Source of the DNA: Gammaproteobacteria bacterium
GTDB lineage: Bacteria > Pseudomonadota > Gammaproteobacteria > Eutrophobiales > Eutrophobiaceae
Reading direction: 5' to 3'
Assembly: GCA_028819495.1 (NCBI GenBank)
Contig: JAPPLI010000082.1
Location: 1-50,737 of the forward strand
Length of the DNA: 50,737 nucleotides
Shown piece after piece: positions 26,106 to 34,134 of this stretch (the first letter of the stretch is position 1; each line of letters starts with the position of its first letter). The notes beneath the pieces are model-generated. The model did not search any database and was not told the origin of the DNA. It worked only from the letters and a program-made list of their open reading frames with translations. A program made the translations under genes and the position numbers.

Positions 26106-27101
26106 ATGATGTTTCTTAACAGAATGGGTATTTTGCTGGTTGCCGCGTTCGCGGTATTTGGTATCTGTACCGTTTCTACGGCAACTGAGCAATGGCAGCC
26201 GTTGCAAATCATTGATGTCGGCAACTATCCCTGGGATGCCAGTCCCCGCTTCAAGTCAAAGACCAAAACGTTTTTCAAGGGGCCCAGTGACAGCAGCCTG
26301 ATCTACGCGCATTTTCTCCCGCGCTGGGACATGGCGCCTCCCGCCGACCCCCTGGGCCCCCACTATCATCACTGGCATGAATGGGCTTATGTTCTGGATG
26401 GGGACTTCGTCATCCATGAACCGGTCAGTCCGCAACAGAAATCCGGGATGCTGTCACATTTTACCCAGGGCACGTGGCTGGACCGGCCCGCCTATACCCT
26501 GCACGGCGGTACCTGGGAAGTGGGTGGAATGCGCCCGCAGAGTGCCTGCACCCTGCTGATATTCGAGGAAGGCGACGGCAGTGTCGTCACCCTGGGTCCT
26601 GAAGGCGATCATTTCAAACCGGATTTTCCCGATAAACCGGATCCGTACCTGCCTGACTGGCGGGCGGTACAGCAGTTCAACCACCCATGGATAGTGCATT
26701 CCACCACTGACCTGGAGTGGGAAACCGATGCGAAGGTAGCGGGCCGCATGATCAAGTGGCTGAGCGACGACCAGAAAGAGGGTTTCCGAGCCAGGCTGGT
26801 TAAATTGCCTCCAGGCTGGCAGGCGCCGAAAAAGCACACAAGGAGTTATTACAAACAAGCCAGCCGTTTTATCTACATAGTCTACGGCGACCTGACTGTT
26901 GACCGGCGCAGTGAACCTGGCGACGCGACAACGCCGGTAACGTTAACCAGGGACTTTTTCGTCTACCAGGCACCGTACAGCCTGTTCGGTTTTGCCGACG
27001 GACCTGCCACGACAGGTGGCGTGATATGGCTGGAGGTCGTGTATGCCCGGGGACTTGCCGTAGGTGGCGGCAGGATTGAAATCCCATCACACCTGGAATA
27101 A
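26106..27101 (+). CDS. secreted bicupin protein
   Basis: 331 residues with an N-terminal signal peptide (GILLVAAFAVFGICTVSTA). The first cupin has a good metal motif GPHYHHWHEWAYVLDGDFVIHEP (His, His and Glu ligands). The second half (FIYIVYGDLTV, FFVYQAPYSLFGFADGP) is a poorer cupin. ATG 26106 sits nine bases after AGGAG; a GTG at 26100 is also possible. The C-terminal half resembles the truncated gene at the right edge of the window (50499-50737). It is followed after 20 bases by a flavin monooxygenase. Its reaction is unknown. Confidence 0.75.
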   Translation: MMFLNRMGILLVAAFAVFGICTVSTATEQWQPLQIIDVGNYPWDASPRFKSKTKTFFKGPSDSSLIYAHFLPRWDMAPPADPLGPHYHHWHEWAYVLDGDFVIHEPVSPQQKSGMLSHFTQGTWLDRPAYTLHGGTWEVGGMRPQSACTLLIFEEGDGSVVTLGPEGDHFKPDFPDKPDPYLPDWRAVQQFNHPWIVHSTTDLEWETDAKVAGRMIKWLSDDQKEGFRARLVKLPPGWQAPKKHTRSYYKQASRFIYIVYGDLTVDRRSEPGDATTPVTLTRDFFVYQAPYSLFGFADGPATTGGVIWLEVVYARGLAVGGGRIEIPSHLE

Positions 27102-27121
27102 CGCCTCACCTGTCACCGCAA

Positions 27122-28300
27122 ATGCCGGCCAACAGCACATTGCGCATCCACATCATCGGTGGCGGCATAGCCGGTTTGACTGCGGCCATAGCGCTCAGGA
27201 AACATGGGTTTCCGGTGGTATTGTTTGAACAGTCGGAGCAGTTCGGCGACGTGGGAGCCGGCATAACCATCGGCCCTAACGCATCCAGGGTGTTGCTTGC
27301 CCTGGGTCTGCAGCAACGACTGGAACCATACATCCGGACCCCGCGCCATGCAGGTGTCCTGCATTACAAAACCGGCGACCCTGTTTCCTATGCCCTGCGA
27401 GGTGACAGGTACGTTTCCGAATTCGGTTCACCATTCTGGCATATCCACCGGGCGGACCTGTTAAAGGTCCTGGTGGATACGTTATCGGATGATCCAGGAG
27501 CAGAACTCAGGACTGGTCACCAGGTAACGGGCATTACTCAGTCGGCTGATAAGGCGGCCTGCAAATTCGCCAATGGCGTTTCGGAAAACTGTGATGTATT
27601 GATTGCGTCTGACGGGATAAAGTCGACAACAAGGGAAACATTATTCTCCGGGACGCCGGCGACATTCACCGGTTACGTGGCCTGGCGGGGACTGGTGGAT
27701 ATGGAGAGTCTGCCGGGATTTGAGATCGATCCCGACTTCGCGCTGTACGCCGGACCGGGCAGGATCGTCGGCAGGTATGCGTTACGTAAACGTTCTCTCA
27801 TGAATTACGTCGCCATATCCACCAGGGAAGACTGGCGGGAAGAAGGTTGGACGGTACGGTCCGAGGTAGCTGAAGTGGTATCAGAATTTGGTGACTGGTG
27901 TGAAGACGTGCAGAGAATCATCCGCGCGACCCCGCCTGATCGCTGTTTCAAATGGGCATTGCACGTGAGAGAACCGTTGGAGACATGGGTCGAGGGGCGG
28001 GTTGCCTTGCTGGGCGATGCGGCCCACCCCATGACGCCGTTCCTGGGCCTTGGCGCCGGCATCGGTATTGAAGATGCCATGGTGCTGGCCAGGGCCTTTT
28101 CTTCATCCGATGGTTGGCAATCAGCCCTGGAGCGCTATCAGAATGCAAGGGTTGCCCATGCCGCTTATGCCCAGCGGGCATCCGCCAGACAGGGTCTGCA
28201 CCTGTTGAATGCGAAGCCGGAACCGGGTGAGGGCAAACGTCTGTATAACGAAGACACGCTGGGTCTTTATACTTATGATGCAACAACCGTTGCGCTGTGA
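27122..28300 (+). CDS. FAD-dependent class A monooxygenase (salicylate hydroxylase-like)
   Basis: 392 residues. It has the Rossmann FAD motif IIGGGIAGLTAAIALRKHG, the DG motif LIASDGIKSTTR and the second FAD motif LLGDAAHPMTPFLGLGAGIGIED, all of the PHBH-type flavin hydroxylases. It uses NAD(P)H and O2 to hydroxylate an aromatic ring ortho or para to a hydroxyl, often with decarboxylation. It lies between a secreted bicupin and an MFS permease on the same strand, an uptake-and-oxidation arrangement. The exact substrate is unknown. Confidence 0.9.
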   Translation: MPANSTLRIHIIGGGIAGLTAAIALRKHGFPVVLFEQSEQFGDVGAGITIGPNASRVLLALGLQQRLEPYIRTPRHAGVLHYKTGDPVSYALRGDRYVSEFGSPFWHIHRADLLKVLVDTLSDDPGAELRTGHQVTGITQSADKAACKFANGVSENCDVLIASDGIKSTTRETLFSGTPATFTGYVAWRGLVDMESLPGFEIDPDFALYAGPGRIVGRYALRKRSLMNYVAISTREDWREEGWTVRSEVAEVVSEFGDWCEDVQRIIRATPPDRCFKWALHVREPLETWVEGRVALLGDAAHPMTPFLGLGAGIGIEDAMVLARAFSSSDGWQSALERYQNARVAHAAYAQRASARQGLHLLNAKPEPGEGKRLYNEDTLGLYTYDATTVAL

Positions 28301-28348
28301 ACCTGGGGAAACCCATCTTGTTCGGTGAAGGTCAGGAGGCCGGTTGAT

Positions 28349-29587
28349 ATGAAAATCTTTTACGGGTGGTGGGTGCTGCTGGGGTTGTTCCTGATATACA
28401 GCGCCAATAACGGTATTATCATCTACACATTACCGTTGTTCTACCCCGAACTTATTGATGAGTTCGGCTGGAATGCCGAAGAGGTGACCCGCCCGGCCGC
28501 GCTGTTATTGATTGTCGCCGCCTTGATCGTCCCGTTCGCAGGCGTGTTGTTTGACAGGTATTCCACCCGGTTGATCATGATCCTCGGCATTCTTGCCCTG
28601 GTGGCCGGTCTCGGGTTTTATCCTTCCATTACCTCGCTCGGCCAATTGACCGCGATTTACATGATGTTTGCCCTTGGTCTTGCCCTATGCGGACTGGTGC
28701 CCAACATGCTCATATTAACCCGCTGGTTCAGGCGTTATCGGGGCAGGGCTGCCGGGTTACTGCTGATGGGCTCGACTATCGGCGGCGCGGTTTTCCCGCT
28801 CTTTGCCCGGGAGACCCTGGTCACCCAGGGGTGGCGCCAGGCGGTCCTGATGATTGCCATAGTGGGCAGTGTCATGATGATAGGCGCCGCCCTGTTCCTG
28901 GTTCGCAACCGCCCCGCGGAAATGGGACTGGAAGTGGATGGCTTTGCATCCGATAATGAGTCCGATACCATCCCGGAAACAGGCTCTTCGGGTCCGACAT
29001 TGAAACAGGCCGTCAAAAAGCCGGTGTTTTATATCCTGGCCCTGGTTACCGCTTCACTCTGGTTCACCACTTTCGCCATGCTGCAGCACCAGTCCATTTT
29101 CATTGCCAAGGACCTGGAGGTCGACTCCGCGCGCCTGACGCTGATATTCAGCCTGTTCTTCTGGTTTGCGATTATCGGCAAGCTCACGCTCAGTTGGCTC
29201 AGTGATAAATTCAATAAACTGTCGATCATGATGACAGCAGTGCTGAGCCTGATTCTCGGCCTGCTGCTGTTGCGTACCGTCTCTGCCGATAATACATTGG
29301 CCCTGTACGGATATGCAGCGATTTTCGGCATAGGTTTCGGCGGCACGTTCAGCATGATCCAACTGGTGCTCGCCGAGTATTTCTCCGGCGCTTCCTACGG
29401 AAAAATCCTGGCATTGATAACCATGGTGGATTCTCTCGCCGGTTCCGCCGGCGTAAATTACCTCGGCCAGGTGCGGGTTGCGCAGGGGTCTTACCTGCCC
29501 GCGTTCGATTTGCTGATCGTGGTCTGTGCCGTTTCCGCAATCCTGGTTATGGTGTTGATAATGTTTTACAACAATAGACAGAAATGA
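28349..29587 (+). CDS. MFS transporter, monocarboxylate/oxalate-formate antiporter type
   Basis: 412 residues from ATG 28349, chosen because AGGAGG sits nine bases before it; a GTG at 28325 lacks this. Twelve membrane segments begin with MKIFYGWWVLLGLFL, the typical opening of the OFA/MCT group. FDRYSTRLIM forms the MFS loop 2-3. It probably imports a small organic acid used by the neighbouring monooxygenase. It is the third gene of the 26106-29587 forward operon. Confidence 0.88.
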   Translation: MKIFYGWWVLLGLFLIYSANNGIIIYTLPLFYPELIDEFGWNAEEVTRPAALLLIVAALIVPFAGVLFDRYSTRLIMILGILALVAGLGFYPSITSLGQLTAIYMMFALGLALCGLVPNMLILTRWFRRYRGRAAGLLLMGSTIGGAVFPLFARETLVTQGWRQAVLMIAIVGSVMMIGAALFLVRNRPAEMGLEVDGFASDNESDTIPETGSSGPTLKQAVKKPVFYILALVTASLWFTTFAMLQHQSIFIAKDLEVDSARLTLIFSLFFWFAIIGKLTLSWLSDKFNKLSIMMTAVLSLILGLLLLRTVSADNTLALYGYAAIFGIGFGGTFSMIQLVLAEYFSGASYGKILALITMVDSLAGSAGVNYLGQVRVAQGSYLPAFDLLIVVCAVSAILVMVLIMFYNNRQK

Positions 29588-29591
29588 TATG

Positions 29592-29605
29592 TTGATATAA
29601 CATTC
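29592..29605 (+). promoter_or_regulatory. shared 14-base motif with extended -10, upstream of TonB receptor 1
   Basis: TTGATATAACATTC is identical to the reverse strand at 26022-26035. The TGATATAAC core could be an extended -10, with TAGACA 15 bases upstream, and would start transcription about 40 bases before the receptor start codon. Confidence 0.4.
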
Positions 29606-29647
29606 AAACATTTAATTGATACAACCATTACAAAAAGGAGATTGGCT

Positions 29648-31891
29648 GTGAATCCTGTATGTAACTCCATCAAGAACACATTGTTGTCAGGCACTGTCCT
29701 GGCTATCGTTTTTTCGCCGCCAGCCTGGTCCCAGGGCATAGAGGAGGTAGTGGTTACCGCGACCCGCCGGGCCGAGAATGTGCAGAGCATTCCCGTTGCC
29801 GTGTCTGCGTTCACCGGCGATGACCTGGCCAGTCTCGGGGTGACCGAGACCCTGGACGTCGCCAAGATCGTCCCGAACTTTGTCGCGCACAACAACACCG
29901 GGCTGGGAACAGCCAACACCTATTCGTTGCGCGGCCTGAACAATACCGAGTCGATTGCCACGTTCGACCCGCCGGTGGGTACCTACGTCGATGATTTCTT
30001 CATCCAGCGCCAGAATTCCAATAACTATGCCTTGTTCGACATCGACCGGATTGAGGTATTGAGAGGTCCCCAGGGCAGCTTGTTCGGCAGGAACACGACC
30101 GGCGGCGCCGTGCGCGTTATCCTGAAGGAACCGGCTGAGGAATTCGGCGGTTACGCGGAAGTCGGCGGCGGACGGTTCGACAAGATCAGCGCCAGGGGCA
30201 GCGTGGATATACCTGCAGCGGAAAATTTCCGACTGAAAATTTCCGGCTACTACATCAATGATGACGGGTTTGTCGATAATGTGACGACCGGGAAGGATGG
30301 TCTGAATTATGAAGACAACTTCGGCGTGAGGGGAGCGATATTATGGCAACCTTCCGATAATGCCTCGTGGAACGCATCCCTGACTTACATTGAAAACGAA
30401 CACGCCAACATGTACAACTACGTCGAAGATGACGATCGGTTCACCAGGACCGGCCTGGTCACTGACGGCGCTCCCTACGCGGGCCTGTTGACCGGCGACA
30501 AGCAGAACTTCGGCCTGGGCAATGAAACCCGGTCACTGCATTTCACCTCCGATATCGAGTGGGAAACCGCCATCGGCACGGTCAATATCCTGACCAGCTA
30601 CCTGACGCTGGATCAGGATTTCCTGCTGGACTTTTTTGAAGGTCCGTTTGCCACCGGCGGGTTTACCATCGCTAACGAAGGCGAGCACGACCAGTTCTCA
30701 CAGGAAGCCAAGCTCACCGGTTCCTTCGGAGACAAGGTGGATTACATCGCCGGCGTTTTCTATTTCAACGAAGACAACAAGACCGACCTGGCGCAGATTT
30801 TCAACCTGGGCGCCATCGGCTTGTTCCTGCCCACCGGATTCCCGTTGTTCCAGTATGACCGTACCATGGATAACGGTGTGGACTCCTGGGCCGTCTATGG
30901 CCAGTTTGACCTGCACGTGACCGAACAGTTGACGTTCACGGCAGGTATCCGTTACACGGATGAAGAGAAGGACTTCGGCATCACCGACAACGGCAATCCC
31001 CGCGCCGGAAACGTATTCAACAGCCGCGATATAGAAGCTCTGGGCATCCCGCTGGAGCAGAGTGAGTCGATTGTCACGCCGCGTTTCGCCATCGAGTTTG
31101 AAGCCAATGACAATTTCATGATCTACGGTTCGGCCACCCGCGGCTTCAAGTCCGGGGGCTGGAACGCCCGTGGAACGGCCCCGGGCACCCTCTCTCCCTT
31201 CTCGCCGGAAAAAATCTGGAATTATGAAGGCGGCATCCGCTCCGAATGGTTCGGCAACAGGCTGCGGGTCAACCTGACCGGCTTTTACTCGGATATTACG
31301 GACTTCCAGTTGCCCTCGGCCTATACCGATCCGGCCAGCGGGGCTATTGTGTTTATCACCCAGAACTTTGCCGATCTCGAGATTTACGGATTCGAGGCGG
31401 AACTGCTTGCCAACCCGGTCGACAACCTGACACTGTTCGCCAATATCGGCATCATGGAATCGGAATACAAGAACCTGGATCCGGCCATCGTCGCGCAACG
31501 CCAGAACTGCCTGACCAACGGCTTGCAGTGCGCTCAGGGCATCGTCAATCCCCACGGCAACATCGCGCCGCCGGTGCGGGCGCCGGAGCACCAGTTGTCG
31601 ATAGGCGGCTGGTACGAGATCCCGGTCACTGACAGCATCAACATCGTCCCGCGCATCAATGTAATCGATTACGGCGACCACAATATCAGCACCAGCGGGC
31701 AGGATAACGCGTTACTGGACGGTTACACCATCATCAACGGTGGCGTCAGCATCGAGCACAGCGCGGGTTGGACCCTGACAGCATCCTGCCAGAACTGCAC
31801 CGACAGGGATCAATACGTGTCCTACCTGGCGGGTTTTCTCTACCTGCAAGACCCGGCGACCTGGTCGGTGACCCTGAACAAGCGATTTTAA
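29648..31891 (+). CDS. TonB-dependent outer-membrane receptor 1
   Basis: 747 residues from GTG 29648, seven bases after AAGGAG; the TTG at 29642 is too close. A signal peptide (VLAIVFSPPAWS) is followed by the TonB box region IEEVVVTATRR and the plug domain (VPNFVAHNN, VLRGPQGSLFGRNTTGGAVRV). A 22-stranded barrel ends WSVTLNKRF. Loop cysteines occur late (NCLTNGLQC, CQNC). It imports a bulky or scarce substrate across the outer membrane. The sequence type is the FecA/CirA-like class common in catabolic clusters rather than a clear siderophore receptor. Confidence 0.93.
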   Translation: MNPVCNSIKNTLLSGTVLAIVFSPPAWSQGIEEVVVTATRRAENVQSIPVAVSAFTGDDLASLGVTETLDVAKIVPNFVAHNNTGLGTANTYSLRGLNNTESIATFDPPVGTYVDDFFIQRQNSNNYALFDIDRIEVLRGPQGSLFGRNTTGGAVRVILKEPAEEFGGYAEVGGGRFDKISARGSVDIPAAENFRLKISGYYINDDGFVDNVTTGKDGLNYEDNFGVRGAILWQPSDNASWNASLTYIENEHANMYNYVEDDDRFTRTGLVTDGAPYAGLLTGDKQNFGLGNETRSLHFTSDIEWETAIGTVNILTSYLTLDQDFLLDFFEGPFATGGFTIANEGEHDQFSQEAKLTGSFGDKVDYIAGVFYFNEDNKTDLAQIFNLGAIGLFLPTGFPLFQYDRTMDNGVDSWAVYGQFDLHVTEQLTFTAGIRYTDEEKDFGITDNGNPRAGNVFNSRDIEALGIPLEQSESIVTPRFAIEFEANDNFMIYGSATRGFKSGGWNARGTAPGTLSPFSPEKIWNYEGGIRSEWFGNRLRVNLTGFYSDITDFQLPSAYTDPASGAIVFITQNFADLEIYGFEAELLANPVDNLTLFANIGIMESEYKNLDPAIVAQRQNCLTNGLQCAQGIVNPHGNIAPPVRAPEHQLSIGGWYEIPVTDSINIVPRINVIDYGDHNISTSGQDNALLDGYTIINGGVSIEHSAGWTLTASCQNCTDRDQYVSYLAGFLYLQDPATWSVTLNKRF

Positions 31892-33063
31892 GGGCGATAG
31901 CGGAAAACCAGCGTCAGGTAGGCCAGCACCGACAGGGTGGTCGTCAGGACCACGGGCAGGTACAGACTCAGGATATTGCCGTCGTACATTCGCGCGGCGA
32001 TGACGGTCGCCAGGGCGCCCAGTGTCATTGACATGCTGTTGGAGACTCCTGACGCGGTCCCGGCCCTGTCCGGATGATGCTCTACAGCCCCGGCCATGGA
32101 GGGTGGGTTGACCAGGCCGGTAAACGCAAACAGGAACAGGAAGGGGGAAATAATGGATAAAGCGCTGACCGGCAGCGTCCAGAGGGAAAACACGATGAGC
32201 CACGCGCTGGCAAAGGTTCCACACAGGCCGAGTTGCAGGGTGCGCTCGGAACCGTAAGTCCTGATCATCCGGCCACCGATCAAGGAGCCGCAGATATAAG
32301 CCAGCGCCATACTGCCCATATACATGCCGAACCCGGCAGGCCCGGTAAACAGGTGATCCATGAAATACATGGGCGCGCTGGTCAGGAAAGCAAAAAATGC
32401 GGCGTTACCGAAGGCAAATATCAGGGTGTAACCCCAGAACAACCTGGACCGGACCAGGCTGCTGAAGTCGACGCGTATCTTGCGCAAGGCGCTCTCCGCC
32501 GCCGTTCCATGGTTCCCGGTTTCCGGCAGTTCCGTCCAAAGCAGGACGAAGACGAGAAGGGCGGGGACGGTCATGGCATAAAAACTCATGCGCCATCCCG
32601 AGCTTTCAATCAGGTAGCCTGACAAAGCCGGCGCCAGCATCGTCGCCACTCCCATGCCACCTGCCAGGTAAGCGGTGTAACGGGCAGCATCGTCGGTGTG
32701 CAGTACGTCCCGGAACATCGCCCGGGTCACTACGGTGGCCGTGGCTATGCCGGTAGCCTGCACCAGCCGGAAAAAGATGAACCACAGCATCGTGCCGCTC
32801 AGGGCGCAGGCCAGGCTTGCCAGGGTAAATACGCCGAAGCCCAGCAGGAATACCGGACGCCGTCCGAAACGATCGGCCAGCACGCCGTGGACGGGCTGGG
32901 CCAGGGCCAGTCCCAGCAGGTAAATCGAAACCGCGAACTGCACCGTTGACAGGGGCAGGCGGAACTCATGGCCGATGGCGGGCAGCGCCGGCACACACGC
33001 GGTCATGGCCAGCGGGGAGAACGAACTGGCCGCGATCAGCAGAATGAAGGGAGGCTGTTTCAA
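31888..33063 (-). CDS. MFS transporter, Bcr/CflA family
   Basis: About 391 residues if translation starts at TTG 33063 (KQPPFILLIAASSFSPLAMTACVPALPAIG). The open frame continues upstream without a better start, and the longer version begins with non-conserved basic residues. It has 12 membrane segments and the motif GVLADRFGRRPVFLLGFGVF. Bcr/CflA proteins export drugs or metabolites. The stop overlaps the convergent TonB receptor by four bases. The DUF1838 gene ends 46 bases upstream on the same strand. Confidence 0.82.
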   Translation of the reverse strand: MKQPPFILLIAASSFSPLAMTACVPALPAIGHEFRLPLSTVQFAVSIYLLGLALAQPVHGVLADRFGRRPVFLLGFGVFTLASLACALSGTMLWFIFFRLVQATGIATATVVTRAMFRDVLHTDDAARYTAYLAGGMGVATMLAPALSGYLIESSGWRMSFYAMTVPALLVFVLLWTELPETGNHGTAAESALRKIRVDFSSLVRSRLFWGYTLIFAFGNAAFFAFLTSAPMYFMDHLFTGPAGFGMYMGSMALAYICGSLIGGRMIRTYGSERTLQLGLCGTFASAWLIVFSLWTLPVSALSIISPFLFLFAFTGLVNPPSMAGAVEHHPDRAGTASGVSNSMSMTLGALATVIAARMYDGNILSLYLPVVLTTTLSVLAYLTLVFRYRP

Positions 33064-33109
33064 GACGGGTATTATACTTTGGCCACGGTTGGAGCCGGGG
33101 CCTGTCCTG

Positions 33110-33985
33110 CTAGTTTTTTTGCCCGTCGAGATATTTCTTGAAATACGTCCAGCTGGTTTCGTTCGGACGTTGGTCGTCACCGGGTGGCGGCGCCGTGTAT
33201 TCAGGGTAGTTGGCCTTGATCTCATCCTTGAGCACAGCCGGCAAATCATCCCAGCTACCGAGCTTGCTGCCTACGGCGTTGAAATACATCAGGCCGGCAC
33301 GCCCTCCCATTTTCATCCACGGTAACCAGGGGGCGATGCGCACCCAGGCGACGTTGATGTCGGCGGTAGTTTTCGACAGGTCGGCGATATCGTGGATGTT
33401 GGCGGTAAAATCGAATATTTCCGTAGCGTGGTAGGTGTTGCCCACATAGGGCTGGTAATCCCCTCCCAGCACGTTGGTATAAAACAAGGGCACTTCGAAC
33501 GCCAGGAATGCGGTATCGCCGATCACCAGGGGGTTAAAGCTGCGTTCCTTGCCGTTTCGGTCCACGGAAAACTGCGGGCGCCCGTTCACCGGATCATTGG
33601 CCACGTGCAGGACCTTGACCGTTTCACCGGTCCAGGGGTTGTCCCAGTCGCGCAAGATCTCTCCGGATTTCGGATTTTGGTAGAGCATGATTTCCCGTGA
33701 CACCATGCGGTAGCCTTCGCCTTTTTCAGGATCGTCAAGCGTCACACACTGCCTCACGTTCATTCCCAGAACCTGGAACAACAGCTTGTCCCGTTCGCCC
33801 GGCACCCGCGCATAAGCCCGGCCTTGCCACGTGTAGGTAACCGGATCGTTGTCCTCGAGTGAGCAGTGGATTTTGCGTTGCGCCTGTATGTAGCCTTTGC
33901 CGGTGTCAAAATCGATTTGCGCGGGAGCATTCAGTGTAACCAGGGCCAGAACGGCGCAAATCAGCAAATTCAACTTATGTCTCAT
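33110..33985 (-). CDS. DUF1838 family secreted protein
   Basis: 291 residues with a short signal peptide (NLLICAVLALVTLNAPA). It has the DUF1838 core: FQVLGMNVRQC, MVSREIMLYQNPKSGEIL, DWDNPWTGETVKVLHVANDPVN and WVRIAPWLPWMKMGGRAGLMYF. The biochemical role of DUF1838 is not established; members are found in catabolic clusters of proteobacteria. Here it is downstream of TonB receptor 2 and followed by a Bcr/CflA exporter. Confidence 0.85.
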   Translation of the reverse strand: MRHKLNLLICAVLALVTLNAPAQIDFDTGKGYIQAQRKIHCSLEDNDPVTYTWQGRAYARVPGERDKLLFQVLGMNVRQCVTLDDPEKGEGYRMVSREIMLYQNPKSGEILRDWDNPWTGETVKVLHVANDPVNGRPQFSVDRNGKERSFNPLVIGDTAFLAFEVPLFYTNVLGGDYQPYVGNTYHATEIFDFTANIHDIADLSKTTADINVAWVRIAPWLPWMKMGGRAGLMYFNAVGSKLGSWDDLPAVLKDEIKANYPEYTAPPPGDDQRPNETSWTYFKKYLDGQKN

Positions 33986-34060
33986 GTTCTTTATTCTGAA
34001 GATTGATTAAGGGGTTTTCCGGGTTGACAAGCCAAACCACGGTAATATTACCAATAAGTA

Positions 34061-34091
34061 CTGCCGGTAGCTTCTATGAAACTACCGGCAG
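34061..34091 (-). terminator. hairpin after TonB receptor 2
   Basis: Perfect 10-base arms CTGCCGGTAG and CTACCGGCAG with an 11-base loop lie 44 bases beyond the receptor stop (reverse strand). No T-run follows, so it may be an mRNA-stabilising or transcript-processing hairpin rather than an intrinsic terminator. A 12-base palindrome GGTAATATTACC is adjacent at 34041-34052. Confidence 0.45.
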
Positions 34092-34134
34092 GTGAGCAAG
34101 CCAGGTAAGAATTGGGGGGAATACCAAGGTTTGC

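Noticed and set aside
30698-31681. Reverse-strand open frame of 327 codons
   Set aside because: It is antisense to TonB receptor 1; its product shows no family features.
34041-34052. GGTAATATTACC as an operator
   Set aside because: A 12-base perfect palindrome is expected several times by chance in 50 kb, and no second copy supports it.
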